A DNA stretch of 64,000 nt. Source: Bacillus_I endophytica_A (GTDB taxonomy: Bacteria > Bacillota > Bacilli > Bacillales > Bacillaceae_H). This document shows positions 1-8,424 of this stretch, in pieces. The stretch covers positions 3,693 to 67,692 of the forward strand of contig NZ_JALAMS010000024.1 of NCBI RefSeq assembly GCF_026790145.1, written 5' to 3'. Position 1 is the first letter of the stretch. Each line of letters starts with the position of its first letter. The notes under the pieces were generated by a model. It searched no databases, was not told the DNA's origin, and saw nothing but the letters and a program-made list of their open reading frames with translations. Position numbers and translations under genes: made by a program.

Positions 1-4
1 TAAA

Positions 5-48
5 GGCAGAATTCTAGCTTGAGAAAACCTCAATCTAAATCTTCTGCC
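5..48 (-). terminator. Riboswitch expression-platform terminator
   Basis: On the minus strand GGCAGAA at one end pairs with TTCTGCC at the other, with an inner TTGAG/CTCAA helix. It lies directly 3' of the purine aptamer and shares bases with the aptamer P1 3' strand, as expected of a ligand-stabilised terminator. The T-run is cut by the window edge, so its quality cannot be judged fully. Confidence 0.7.
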
Positions 49-117
49 TTCATAGTCAGAACGTTTAAGGTGTTCCGGTAGAGACTCTCGATCCATATTA
101 TCGAGTATATATGAAGG
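48..117 (-). promoter_or_regulatory. Purine riboswitch aptamer, guanine type
   Basis: Read on the minus strand, this shows the conserved purine-aptamer elements: P1 strand CCTTCATATA, then ATAATATGG, the J2/3 block TCTCTACC, and the closing GACTATGAAGG. The discriminator position in the 3' strand is C (GACTATG), which pairs with guanine in this family; adenine aptamers carry T there. The controlled gene lies left of the window. By analogy with the B. subtilis order yeaC-yeaD-yebA-guaA-pbuG it is probably guaA or pbuG, which is inference. Confidence 0.88.
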
Positions 118-204
118 ACAACCGTTCTTTTCAAACGATGCAACAGAGCAAAGCGGAACATGTTCGTCTATACGTTAAGCTTGTCTACTGTATCAATTGA
201 CATT

Positions 205-233
205 ATTCTATCAATGTGCGATAAGACGGTCAA
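205..233 (-). promoter_or_regulatory. Candidate sigma-A promoter of the riboswitch transcript
   Basis: Minus-strand TTGACC and TAGAAT are separated by 17 bp and lie about 90 bp upstream of the aptamer. The -35 box overlaps the stop codon of the upstream transglutaminase gene, so the riboswitch transcript starts at the very end of that gene. Confidence 0.5.
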
Positions 234-2389
234 GAACTTGCCTTTTTAATTAAATTTTCCCACAATTCAATTATCGCTTTTGAATCTTCTCTTTTATACT
301 GTTCCCTATAAACCATTTCTTCATAATAAAACGTTAGTTTGCTCATCTCTTTTGTTCCAATTCTTTCATCAACTTCTGCAGCAAACTGGCGAAGAGTTTG
401 TCCTTTCTCCCTTGCTACCCCTTTACGCTGCCACTGTTTTAAAAGAGATTTGTACGCTTTATTAAAAGATGCTTTATCGTCTTTTGGGCGGTACATTCTA
501 ATTAAAAATGTTGGCATCCATTTCTGTCTTGTTACATAAAGGAGAACTCCAATTAGAGCAATCAAGAAAAGAAGGATTACCCAAATTTTATCTATACTAA
601 CAGATGATAACAAGCTATTTCCACTCTCTTTCGCTTCCTTTGCAGTACTTTTTTCTTCTTCTTGAACTGGTTGTGCAGCTGCTGGAGTTGCTCTTATATC
701 ATCACTTTCTTCTACTGCTGCATTTTCATTTTCTTCTAGGTCGTATGTGAAATCATACGGATTACTAAAACTTTTTGTTGGCTCAAATGGAACCCAACCA
801 AGCGTTGGAAAATAAACTTCAACCCATGAGTGAGCATTGTTCTCTGTCACCTCATAAATATCTTTGTCTCCCTTTGTCTCCACATAAGACCCTTGTGTAT
901 ATCCTTTCACCCAACGAGCTGGAATATCAACAGAGCGAAGTAACACAACCATTGAGGTAGAGAAATTGTCACAGTATCCTCTTTTCGTTTCAAACAGAAA
1001 CTGATCAACATAATCTTCATTTTCCTTCGGTACCGCAATATCTTCTGTATCATACACATACGGGTTTTCTGAAAAGTAGTATTCAATAGCTTTTGCTTTA
1101 TCATAACGATTAGTTTGATCACCTGTAATCTCAACAGCTAAATCTCGTACACGCTGTGGTACGTTTTCAGGCAACTGTGTATATGTTTGCTGAAATAAAG
1201 GATTATCTTCTTTTTCATCCTTCTCACTTCCAAGACCTCGTAATATTTCTACTTTATACTCAGGATAATCATACGTATATTGAAGAGAATTCACTTCTCC
1301 TTGTTCTGAAATAATACGCTCTTTTTCAACTGATTGAACTAAAAAGTCGCTCTCAGGATTACTGCTAATTGTATTAAAAGAAGCTGGATACATAATTAAT
1401 GAAGAAGGATTAGCAAATGTAAGCTCTGCTTCTGCTTTTTCATTTGGCACCGTTTCTTTATTGTACTGAAAAATGCCTTTTAAATTATCAAGTTCATATT
1501 TATTCGTCTCATCTTCACTAGCAACCCACCCTTTTCCTGTATAGGTGTTCTTTGTTTCGATTTTCCAGTAGTTATCTTGAGTTGTAGCTGCTGTAAAGAC
1601 AAGCGTATCATCTCCTGAAAACCCTCCCCCTAATTCAGAATCATCTTCCCCAAATCCAACTTTCTTTTGGCCGCTTCCTGAGTCACCATTGTATACCCCT
1701 TCTGCATATCCTTGGAGATATGGTACAGGATCTGGCCACTGTGGAGAAGGTTTTGGCGCAATATATGCTGCGGTCATAGAAATCATAATAATGATTAGTG
1801 ATAACACCGTCATCTTCCGACTTGTTCTTCTATTCTCTGTGATTTCTTTTAAGCGTTCAAAATGCAAAAAACTCAGTAAAAATAGACCAATAAATACGAT
1901 GCGAATGATTGGCACAAATGCCTCATACGGTGAAAAAGTATCAAGAATTGTAACGTATATAAGCGTTAAGAGTAAGAAAAAGAAGATGTTTTTTTGTAAA
2001 ATCACCCAATAGTAGATAACGTAACACATTACCCATAGTATGAGAAAAAACAGAACTGTTCTCGATAAGGTTGTTAAGCTATAAACATCCATCCATGAAG
2101 AACTCACAAAATCTTTTGAAAGATTTTCAATCAAGATAGAAAGCAATGAAAAGTCAGCAATTTCTCCTTCTCCAAACATTTGATAAAGGCTCCAATACAT
2201 ATAAACAAGTTTGACTGTCCACTTAATAAGAAGAGACGGCACAAAGATCGCTAGCAGAAAATTCAAGATAATGAAGGCTAGAAAGTAATGAATGCCTCCT
2301 GTATTTGTAACGGTTTCGAGTGGTTTTAACCATTCCCATAAGAGAAAAAACGAGCCAAAATATAAAAGAAGCTGTGTAAAAACATTCAT
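230..2389 (-). CDS. yebA: Membrane transglutaminase-like protease (TgpA/YebA type)
   Basis: The 719-residue protein has about six membrane segments in residues 1-215, an extracytoplasmic region, a transglutaminase-like core and one membrane helix near 610-630 before a cytoplasmic DUF4129-type tail. The core shows the nucleophile in RGYCDNFS (Cys about 473) and the histidine in NNAHSWVEVYF (His about 520). The third position reads WVPFEPT, with Glu where many family members have Asp. This architecture is shared with TgpA, a membrane-bound enzyme of unknown physiological substrate. It is the last gene of a moxR-DUF58-transglutaminase run, four bases after the DUF58 gene, so the three are probably co-transcribed. 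Function beyond the fold is not established. Confidence 0.88.
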   Translation of the reverse strand: MNVFTQLLLYFGSFFLLWEWLKPLETVTNTGGIHYFLAFIILNFLLAIFVPSLLIKWTVKLVYMYWSLYQMFGEGEIADFSLLSILIENLSKDFVSSSWMDVYSLTTLSRTVLFFLILWVMCYVIYYWVILQKNIFFFLLLTLIYVTILDTFSPYEAFVPIIRIVFIGLFLLSFLHFERLKEITENRRTSRKMTVLSLIIIMISMTAAYIAPKPSPQWPDPVPYLQGYAEGVYNGDSGSGQKKVGFGEDDSELGGGFSGDDTLVFTAATTQDNYWKIETKNTYTGKGWVASEDETNKYELDNLKGIFQYNKETVPNEKAEAELTFANPSSLIMYPASFNTISSNPESDFLVQSVEKERIISEQGEVNSLQYTYDYPEYKVEILRGLGSEKDEKEDNPLFQQTYTQLPENVPQRVRDLAVEITGDQTNRYDKAKAIEYYFSENPYVYDTEDIAVPKENEDYVDQFLFETKRGYCDNFSTSMVVLLRSVDIPARWVKGYTQGSYVETKGDKDIYEVTENNAHSWVEVYFPTLGWVPFEPTKSFSNPYDFTYDLEENENAAVEESDDIRATPAAAQPVQEEEKSTAKEAKESGNSLLSSVSIDKIWVILLFLIALIGVLLYVTRQKWMPTFLIRMYRPKDDKASFNKAYKSLLKQWQRKGVAREKGQTLRQFAAEVDERIGTKEMSKLTFYYEEMVYREQYKREDSKAIIELWENLIKKASS

Positions 2390-2393
2390 TTTG

Positions 2394-3590
2394 TTACGCG
2401 CTGTTACCCCACTGTCGATTCACCTCAATTATTCCATTTTCAAAAGCATCCATATTTACTTCATGTAAAACAAACGAAGAGGACTTCAGCGCACTATGCT
2501 GCACTCCCTCGTTCGGAATAATCATATGGAGTTTTGCTGCTGGTGCTTTTTCCAGCATTGCAGCTTCTCTTATTCCTTGCTCACTTGGAAAAACGAGTAA
2601 TTCTCTCATTCGACTCCACCTCTGAAGTTCATGTGGAGCTCGCTCCCAAAATGGGTAGTCTTCTTCGCTTTTGACAGTTGCTAAATAATAGAGAACCTGC
2701 TTCATCTCAGCAAGACTTTCCACTTTTCCACTGTATCCCTTTCGGCCAATAAGGAGGATTTGAAATTTTTGATCATTTGTAGCCATCCAATACATAAAGG
2801 AAGCTGCAAGCGACATTCGCTGTTCAAAGTAGTTGTCATTTCGTAAATCTACTAAAAGCCCAATCCCTTCATCTTCCTCTATTCTTGGTTCAAATTCTTT
2901 TGAAACAAGTCCTTGAATACGAGCGGAGGCTTTCCAGTGGATTTGTGAAAACTTATCCCCTGCAATGTAATTTCGTACTCCCGAAACAATATTTGACTGA
3001 TTTCCTTTGTGGAGACTTAGCTTTTCCCCTTCTTGTTCTTTATAGCTTTGAATAAACGGCTGAACATCTAGAACATTTGGCAACACAATAAAAGAATCTT
3101 CAGTTTTAATGCTTCCTTTTTTAAAAACAAGACCAAATAAATCACTTGCTTTAATCGTAAGTTCTGTTAACTCATGTTCCCCTCTTCTAGCATTCGGGAT
3201 TTCATAGTGAAATGTGATATGACGCTTAAAAAATGGCGAATAGATCTTTCTTAGCTTATTTGTTTCTCCCTCTAATCCTTTTGGGCATTTCTCTTCAACA
3301 ATGAGAAATGCGATTGGAAAGAATCTCTTGAGCTCAATTTCTATGGAGAACTTTACTGTTTCTCCGTAAAAATAGGAGGATTTTTCAAGACTTCTCTTCA
3401 CTTTTACTCTCTTTACCGGATACAAAAGCAAAAGAAAGCTATAAAGCAGAATAGGAGAAAAGCTATAAAGTAAAAACCAACTTACAAACCCACCTTGAAA
3501 CATAGCATATGAAAAAAGAAACCCTACCATAAAAACTACTGTAAAAAGCTGAGTTATATAATGTTCACGAATCGTTTTTAAAATCTTCAA
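2394..3590 (-). CDS. yeaD: DUF58 domain protein (YeaD-like)
   Basis: This 398-residue protein has two N-terminal membrane helices (about residues 14-58) followed by a beta-rich section. The DUF58 core follows, with the conserved stretch GDKFSQIHWKASAR around residues 212-225. DUF58 proteins are related to von Willebrand factor A domains and almost always sit beside a MoxR ATPase and a transglutaminase-like protein, as here. The gap to the upstream moxR gene is 12 bp and to the downstream transglutaminase gene 4 bp, which supports an operon. Likely role is a membrane partner of the MoxR ATPase in assembly or remodelling of an envelope complex; this is inferred from context. Confidence 0.85.
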   Translation of the reverse strand: MKILKTIREHYITQLFTVVFMVGFLFSYAMFQGGFVSWFLLYSFSPILLYSFLLLLYPVKRVKVKRSLEKSSYFYGETVKFSIEIELKRFFPIAFLIVEEKCPKGLEGETNKLRKIYSPFFKRHITFHYEIPNARRGEHELTELTIKASDLFGLVFKKGSIKTEDSFIVLPNVLDVQPFIQSYKEQEGEKLSLHKGNQSNIVSGVRNYIAGDKFSQIHWKASARIQGLVSKEFEPRIEEDEGIGLLVDLRNDNYFEQRMSLAASFMYWMATNDQKFQILLIGRKGYSGKVESLAEMKQVLYYLATVKSEEDYPFWERAPHELQRWSRMRELLVFPSEQGIREAAMLEKAPAAKLHMIIPNEGVQHSALKSSSFVLHEVNMDAFENGIIEVNRQWGNSA

Positions 3591-3602
3591 AGCACACCTC
3601 TC

Positions 3603-4556
3603 CTATCCAATCACAGGTACAGATGTCTCATGCAGAAGTTCTTGAAGAACGTCTGCAGCATCTTTACGTTCAAAACTTCCTTGTGCATTAACAGTAATTC
3701 GGTGAGACAAAATGGATGAAACAAGAAGTTGGACATCATCTGGAATGACATAATCCCTTCCTTGAAGCAGCGCAAATGCTTGAGCGGCTTTTAAAAGAGC
3801 AATAGAACCACGAGGACTTACACCTAATTGAATGAGCGGATGGTTTCTTGTTTTATTTACAATGCTTACAATATATCTTTTCACTAAATCACTTGCATGA
3901 ACAAACTGAACTTCCTTTTGAAGTTCTTTTAGTTCATCCATTGTAATAATAGAAGGTAAATTAATGCTTGTATGGGATGTGAGTGATGTTTTTAAAATAT
4001 TCATTTCTTGCTCTGGCGTTGGATATCCCATCTTAATTTTAAGTAGAAATCGATCAAGCTGAGCTTCAGGAAGGCGATACGTTCCTTCAAAATCAACGGG
4101 GTTTTGGGTTGCCATTACAAAGAAAGGTTCTGGCAAAGGACGCGTTACTCCATCAACTGTAATAAACCCTTCTTCCATTGCTTCTAAAAGAGCCGATTGG
4201 GTTTTTGGAGATGTTCTATTGATCTCGTCAGCTAGCACAAACTGAGCCATAATCGGACCTTGTCTATATTCAAATTCGTTCTCACGTTGATTGTAAATAG
4301 ATGCACCTAAAACGTCTGATGGAAGAAGGTCTGGAGTAAATTGAATTCTTTTGAAATCTGCTCCAATTGACGCTGCTAATGCTTTCATCATTTTTGTTTT
4401 TCCAACTCCTGGAACATCTTCAAGAAGAACATGACCTTTAGAAAGAAGAGCAACCAAACTAAGCATTACAACATCTCTTTTTCCAACTAGAATCGTTTCA
4501 ATACTATTTATAATTTCTTCCGCTTTTCTTTGAACAAACTGCGCTTGTATCATCAC
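3603..4556 (-). CDS. yeaC: MoxR-family AAA+ ATPase
   Basis: This 317-residue AAA+ protein has Walker A LLEDVPGVGKTKM, Walker B FVLADEINRTSP with the MoxR signature SALLEAMEEG, sensor 1 FVMATQNP, and the C-terminal lid with SPRGSIALLKAAQA. MoxR ATPases act as chaperone-like remodelers that help mature or activate partner proteins carrying vWA or DUF58 domains. It is the first gene of the moxR-DUF58-transglutaminase operon. The first two residues are both Met; the second is equally good as a start because GGAGG lies 10-12 bases upstream. Confidence 0.9.
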   Translation of the reverse strand: MMIQAQFVQRKAEEIINSIETILVGKRDVVMLSLVALLSKGHVLLEDVPGVGKTKMMKALAASIGADFKRIQFTPDLLPSDVLGASIYNQRENEFEYRQGPIMAQFVLADEINRTSPKTQSALLEAMEEGFITVDGVTRPLPEPFFVMATQNPVDFEGTYRLPEAQLDRFLLKIKMGYPTPEQEMNILKTSLTSHTSINLPSIITMDELKELQKEVQFVHASDLVKRYIVSIVNKTRNHPLIQLGVSPRGSIALLKAAQAFALLQGRDYVIPDDVQLLVSSILSHRITVNAQGSFERKDAADVLQELLHETSVPVIG

Positions 4557-4775
4557 CTAACCTCCAAATATTTACCTATTTACTAGTCTATCATGTTCGT
4601 TTCTTTCTTTTTTAATTTTTTGCTATTTTTTACATATAATTATCAATGCAATACCTCTTTTTAAATTTTCTAAACTTGCTTTATTTTCTATCATCTTATA
4701 TTATTTACGCTTATTTTACTATTTAAACGTCCGACACCACTCTAGTTTTCCTGCTTTTTATTAGAACCTTATAAT

Positions 4776-4812
4776 AAAAAAGACTCTTTTCATCATGAGA
4801 AAGAGTCTTTTA
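4776..4812 (-). terminator. Rho-independent terminator behind gntR
   Basis: AAAGACTCTTT pairs with AAAGAGTCTTT around a short loop, with A-run and T-run on both sides, so it can work in either direction. It begins just after the stop codon of the GntR gene. Confidence 0.85.
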
Positions 4813-4815
4813 ACG

Positions 4816-5493
4816 TTAACTATAATCTTGTTCTTCTACTAATACTTCTTTTAAATGAGCCAAATCGTGTTCAAGGTGCTGTACCATTGAGGCAGAAGCC
4901 CCTTCATTGTCCCGGTTTTTCATTTTCTCAAAAATATCGTAGTGCTGACTTAAAATAATGCTTGTTCGTTTTTCTCCTCGAAAGTTTAAAATACGACAAA
5001 AGTGGACGAGAGAATTAAGCTCATCAATCTGTTTCTTTAAACGAGCATTTTTTGTATATTCAACAATCATATAATGAAAAGATTCATTAAGGTGAATCAG
5101 CTCATCTTGGCAATTCTCTTTTACGGCTGCTTCTTCTGTCTTCTTTAAGATGTGTTCTAATTGAGAGATTTCTTCCTCACTTGCTTTTTCAGTTGCTAAC
5201 TTTGTCGCAAATGATTCAAGAGCCATACGACAAAAATAAATCTCTTCTACATCCCGTACTGTTGGGTTGTAGACTATAACTCTCGATTTTTCATCAACAT
5301 GCACAAGCCCTTCCTTTTCTAAAAGACGAATCGCTTCCCGAATCGGACTTTTACTTACATTAAAATCTTTTGCAAGCTGAGTTTCTACAATACGCTCTCC
5401 TGGTTTAAACTTCCCTGTAAATATCATTTTTTTTATTTGATTATAAAATTGCTCATAATATGGTAATGGCTTTTGAACTTTAAAGTCACTCAC
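4816..5493 (-). CDS. GntR family regulator, FadR/FCD subfamily
   Basis: The 225-residue protein has an N-terminal winged helix (LAKDFNVSKSPIREAIRLLEKEG, residues about 41-63; quoted in part as SKSPIREAIRLLE) and an all-helical FCD ligand domain from about residue 80 with metal-ligand-type residues (FHYMIVEY, HYDIF, HLEHDL). FCD regulators bind small organic acids and usually repress an adjacent transporter or catabolic gene. It is divergent from the TauE/SafE exporter gene at 5668, whose shared upstream region holds two GTCGAC sites, so that gene is its likely target. Confidence 0.85.
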   Translation of the reverse strand: MSDFKVQKPLPYYEQFYNQIKKMIFTGKFKPGERIVETQLAKDFNVSKSPIREAIRLLEKEGLVHVDEKSRVIVYNPTVRDVEEIYFCRMALESFATKLATEKASEEEISQLEHILKKTEEAAVKENCQDELIHLNESFHYMIVEYTKNARLKKQIDELNSLVHFCRILNFRGEKRTSIILSQHYDIFEKMKNRDNEGASASMVQHLEHDLAHLKEVLVEEQDYS

Positions 5494-5556
5494 TTTATCA
5501 CTCTTTTCTTTTTCTCTTCTTGTATAAATAAGTTTCGTTTTGTAAAATAATTAGTG

Positions 5557-5576
5557 GTCGACAAGATTCAGTCGAC
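5557..5576. promoter_or_regulatory. Paired GTCGAC sites, candidate GntR operator
   Basis: Two copies of the palindrome GTCGAC start 14 bp apart (5557-5562 and 5571-5576) between the divergent gntR and TauE/SafE genes. A TATAAA element lies directly beside the second copy on the plus strand. Paired palindromes at this position suit a dimeric GntR repressor. The assignment rests on position and symmetry only. Confidence 0.4.
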
Positions 5577-5667
5577 TATAAAAGTATAAGAGGAACGGTC
5601 AGGAATTATCAACTTTACTTTTTTCCTCCTCTGTTCTTTTAATTATTTCATTAGGAGGATATACAAC

Positions 5668-6408
5668 ATGCTTATTATTCTTACCATGCTCGTGCTTGGA
5701 GCTCTTCTTGGCTTTATTGGAGCTGGAGGTGCTGGGTTCGTAATTGCTCTTTTAACCGTTGTATTTAGTATTGATATCCATACAGCACTTGGTACCTCTC
5801 TTGCTGCAATGTCTTTTACTAGCCTATCAGGAGCTTATAGTCATTTTCAAGAGAAAAATATTCATTTAAAGATTGGTCTTATTGTTGGGATTTTTGCTGC
5901 AATCGGGTCCTTTATTGGAGCTAAGTTTGCTGCTCTCATCCCTGCAGATTTCCTACATTACCTTACTGCTAGTATGCTTTTCTTATCTGCTATTCTCATT
6001 TTAGTAAAACTGTTTTTATTAAAAGATACAGCAAACCAAAAATTAATGGGAAATGCTGAACTTTGGATAAAGAGTATTATTCTTGGAATTATAACAGGCA
6101 TTATGTCTGGAACCTTTGGAATTGGCTCAGCTCCATTTATTCAGCTTGGTCTTCTTATGTTATTAAATTTATCTGTTCGCCAATCAGTTGGAACAACAAT
6201 GCTCGTTATTATTCCAATTTCACTTGGCGGCGGTCTTGGCTATATTACAGAAGGATATGTTGATTTTCTTCTCCTTCTAAAAGTGCTAATTGGTACAATG
6301 TCTGGTGCCTATATTGGAGCCAAATTCACAAATCTAGCTCCAAAATCCCTTTTAAAAACCGCCATTTTTGCTACACCTGCTGCTGCCGGTTTGATTCTTC
6401 TCTTCTAG
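5668..6408 (+). CDS. TauE/SafE family membrane transporter
   Basis: The 246-residue protein is almost entirely hydrophobic, with about seven to eight helices, and carries the internal duplication typical of TauE/SafE: GFIGAGGAGFVIALL near residue 11 and GTFGIGSAPFIQLG near residue 148. Family members export sulfite or sulfonates, or move other small anions; the substrate here cannot be told from sequence. The start is fixed by AGGAGG about 11 bases upstream. The divergent GntR/FCD gene is the probable regulator. Confidence 0.85.
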   Translation: MLIILTMLVLGALLGFIGAGGAGFVIALLTVVFSIDIHTALGTSLAAMSFTSLSGAYSHFQEKNIHLKIGLIVGIFAAIGSFIGAKFAALIPADFLHYLTASMLFLSAILILVKLFLLKDTANQKLMGNAELWIKSIILGIITGIMSGTFGIGSAPFIQLGLLMLLNLSVRQSVGTTMLVIIPISLGGGLGYITEGYVDFLLLLKVLIGTMSGAYIGAKFTNLAPKSLLKTAIFATPAAAGLILLF

Positions 6409-6537
6409 AATAAAATAACTTTGAAACCATTTACTTATACAAAAATTAGCAGTAATATTAATAATCGTAGTTACGAAGAAGGTGATATTTACGCCTTCTT
6501 TTTTCTATACTGTAAGGAGAATAAAGGAGGATTCTTT

Positions 6538-7437
6538 TTGAAAAAACATTATTTGCTTTGTGTTGTTTTGATGCTTAGCTTTTTTGTCGCTTTAACTGGC
6601 TGTGGTACATCATCTGATTCAATGTCAACTTCCTCAACTACCACAGAAGAAAGCAGTTCAAACGATTCATCTTCATCAAGTGCTGATATAAATAAGGAAA
6701 AGAAAGATGAAAACACGGAAAAGGAATCGGAAACCGCTTCTTCTCGTCTTCAAGCAACTGTTACGCGCGTAGTTGATGGAGATACGTTAAGAGCAACCGT
6801 GAATGGAAAAGAAGAAAAAGTTCGCCTAATTCTTGTTGATACACCAGAAACAGTTCACCCTTCCAAACCAGTTCAACCTGTAGGACCTGAAGCATCCTCT
6901 TTTACAAAAAAGATGCTTTCAAATAAAAAAATTGAAATTGAACCTGGTGTTCAAGAACGTGACCAGTATGGTCGCCTTTTAGCGTATATCTATGTAGATG
7001 GAAAAATGTTCAATAAAACGCTTATTGAAAAAGGCTTAGCTCGTGTGGCCGTTTTCCCACCAAACACCCGCTATCTAGATGAGTTTAAAGCGCTTGAACA
7101 AAAAGCAAAAGCCGCTAAACTAGGCATCTGGCAATATGAAAACTATGTAACAGATAAGGGATATAATGATACTGTTGTTGGAAGTACATATTCTTCTGAT
7201 CAATCTTCATCTCAATCATCAGAAAAGACATCTACCAACACTACCTCTTCAACGCAAAATACGCCAGAGCCTGCAAAAGAAACAGGTTCTTGTACTATTA
7301 AAGGAAATATTTCAAGCTCTGGAGAAAAGATTTATCATATGCCAGGCGGTGCTTATTACGACCGAACAATTGCAGAAAAAATGTTTTGCTCAACAAGCGA
7401 AGCAAAGAATCATGGATATCGTGCTTCACAAAGATAA
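6538..7437 (+). CDS. Thermonuclease-domain lipoprotein (SNase-like)
   Basis: Start is taken as TTG at 6538, directly behind AAAGGAGG; the open frame continues upstream to 6421 but without a ribosome site. This gives 299 residues beginning MKKHYLLC, with a lipobox LTGC, so the mature protein is a membrane-anchored lipoprotein. A Ser/Thr/Glu-rich linker leads to a staphylococcal-nuclease domain: VVDGDT, VRLILVDTPE (Arg and Asp/Glu of the active site), ERDQYGR (second catalytic Arg). A second low-complexity linker precedes a C-terminal module with IKGNISSSGEKIYHMPGG and a Cys pair, seen behind SNase domains in Bacillus. Role is calcium-dependent cleavage of extracellular nucleic acid. Confidence 0.88.
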   Translation: MKKHYLLCVVLMLSFFVALTGCGTSSDSMSTSSTTTEESSSNDSSSSSADINKEKKDENTEKESETASSRLQATVTRVVDGDTLRATVNGKEEKVRLILVDTPETVHPSKPVQPVGPEASSFTKKMLSNKKIEIEPGVQERDQYGRLLAYIYVDGKMFNKTLIEKGLARVAVFPPNTRYLDEFKALEQKAKAAKLGIWQYENYVTDKGYNDTVVGSTYSSDQSSSQSSEKTSTNTTSSTQNTPEPAKETGSCTIKGNISSSGEKIYHMPGGAYYDRTIAEKMFCSTSEAKNHGYRASQR

Positions 7438-7444
7438 TCAACTA

Positions 7445-7483
7445 AAAAAGCCCCATTCCTTATTTAAGGAACAGGGTTTTTTT
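7445..7483 (+). terminator. Rho-independent terminator behind the nuclease gene
   Basis: GCCCCATTCCTT pairs with AAGGAACAGGG and is followed by seven T on the plus strand. An A-run on the other side lets it also serve the convergent rpiB gene, whose stop codon overlaps its edge. Confidence 0.85.
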
Positions 7484-7952
7484 AGTTCGAACTATATTCC
7501 TTCTCTATGTTACTAATTTTATCAACTCGTACTTTATGTCTTCCACCTTCAAAAGGTGTTTCTAACCAGATTTTCACAATATCACGTGCAAGTCCTGGAC
7601 CAATAACTCGTTCTCCCATTGCAAGCACGTTTGAATCATTATGCTCTCTTGTTGCTCTTGCACTAAATGTATCATGAACAAGAGCACAGCGGATTCCTTC
7701 TACTTTGTTGGCTGCAATACTCATTCCAATACCTGTCCCACAAATTAATATCCCTCTGTCTGCTTCTCCAGTTGACACCTTTTCTGCAACTGGAAGAGCA
7801 TAATCTGGATAATCAACAGATGTATCACATGAGCATCCCATATCTTCATATTCTACGTTCATTTCTTCAAGCAAAGAAATGATTTCTTTGCGAATGTTTA
7901 TTCCTCCGTGATCAGAGGCAATGATGATTTTCATGATTTTCATGATTTTCAC
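7482..7952 (-). CDS. rpiB: Ribose-5-phosphate isomerase B
   Basis: The 156-residue protein matches the RpiB/LacAB family: ASDHGG at the N-terminus, the GILICGTGIGMSIAANK loop with the catalytic Cys, and the phosphate-binding C-terminal region GGRHKVRVDKI. It interconverts ribulose 5-phosphate and ribose 5-phosphate or related aldose-ketose phosphates. The first ATG has a well-spaced AGGAG, but family proteins usually begin at the third Met (MKIIIASDHGG). The two extra MKI units come from a 9-bp tandem repeat. It is convergent with the nuclease gene and divergent from a GntR gene, and is probably part of the sugar locus that includes the MFS transporter at 9272. Confidence 0.9.
   Translation of the reverse strand: MKIMKIMKIIIASDHGGINIRKEIISLLEEMNVEYEDMGCSCDTSVDYPDYALPVAEKVSTGEADRGILICGTGIGMSIAANKVEGIRCALVHDTFSARATREHNDSNVLAMGERVIGPGLARDIVKIWLETPFEGGRHKVRVDKISNIEKEYSSN
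7926..7952 (-). repeat. 9-bp tandem repeat at the rpiB start
   Basis: The unit ATGAAAATC occurs three times in tandem on the minus strand at the rpiB start, placing three in-frame Met codons in a row. Copy-number change would move the start relative to the ribosome site by whole codons without shifting frame. Confidence 0.8.
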
Positions 7953-8067
7953 TCCTACTTGTACAGGGCTTTATCTGTTTTAATAATTTAATTGTCCCTT
8001 TAACTTATACACTAATAATAAAGGTAACCCTTCTGATTTGTAAACCTTTTCAAAGAATAACAAACAA

Positions 8068-8197
8068 CTAGTTATGATTTTCTTCACCCTGTTTTAAGAT
8101 ACGTTCTACACTCTCATACTGTATAAAGATAACGAGCTTTTTCGTTCTCTAGATGATCAATAACTGTATTACAAGTATGATAAATCAAAGTTACCAT
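8068..8197 (-). pseudogene. Small frameshifted ORF in the rpiB-gntR gap
   Basis: A minus-strand ATG at 8197 sits behind GAGGAGGAGAG and opens a 27-codon frame (begins MVTLIYHTCNTV, includes HLENEKARYLY) that stops at 8114. One base out of phase, the next frame continues QYESVERILKQGEENHN and stops at 8068. The two pieces read like one protein of about 44 residues split by a single-base shift. I do not recognise the family. The alternative is that the first piece alone is a real microprotein, or that this is only leader sequence, since a candidate operator 14-mer overlaps it. Confidence 0.35.
8165..8178 (-). promoter_or_regulatory. Candidate GntR operator half-site, copy 1
   Basis: The minus-strand 14-mer ATACTTGTAATACA is identical to plus-strand bases 10983-10996 upstream of the MFS locus. 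It contains TTGTAATACA, close to the TNGTNNNACNA pattern of FCD-type GntR operators. It lies between rpiB and the GntR gene. Confidence 0.4.
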
Positions 8198-8355
8198 TTT
8201 CTCTCCTCCTCACTCATTCGTACACTTACTTACTATGTAAATAAATAACAAGCTTCATTTTCACACTAGCCAACTTCATATAAATATTAAGTATGAATCT
8301 CAGCAAATTTGTTACAGTAAAAGCAAGCTAATAGATTCTTAAAATAGAGAATTTT

Positions 8356-8384
8356 TTGCCCTTCAAAACAGAAAAGTATATAAT
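8356..8384 (+). promoter_or_regulatory. Sigma-A promoter of the second gntR gene
   Basis: TTGCCC and TATAAT are separated by exactly 17 bp. The -35 box coincides with the nominal TTG start of the open frame, so translation must begin further downstream. Confidence 0.6.
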
Positions 8385-8424
8385 AAAACTACGTTTTAGT
8401 AACGATGAATTTATAGTGAGAGAA

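Noticed and set aside
197..226. Plus-strand TTGACA with ATAAGA 18 bp downstream
   Set aside because: It would only drive antisense transcription into the transglutaminase gene; the minus-strand promoter at 205-233 has better context.
907..1134. A 75-codon minus-strand frame within the transglutaminase gene
   Set aside because: It is a shadow of the real frame, without a ribosome site or protein-like composition.
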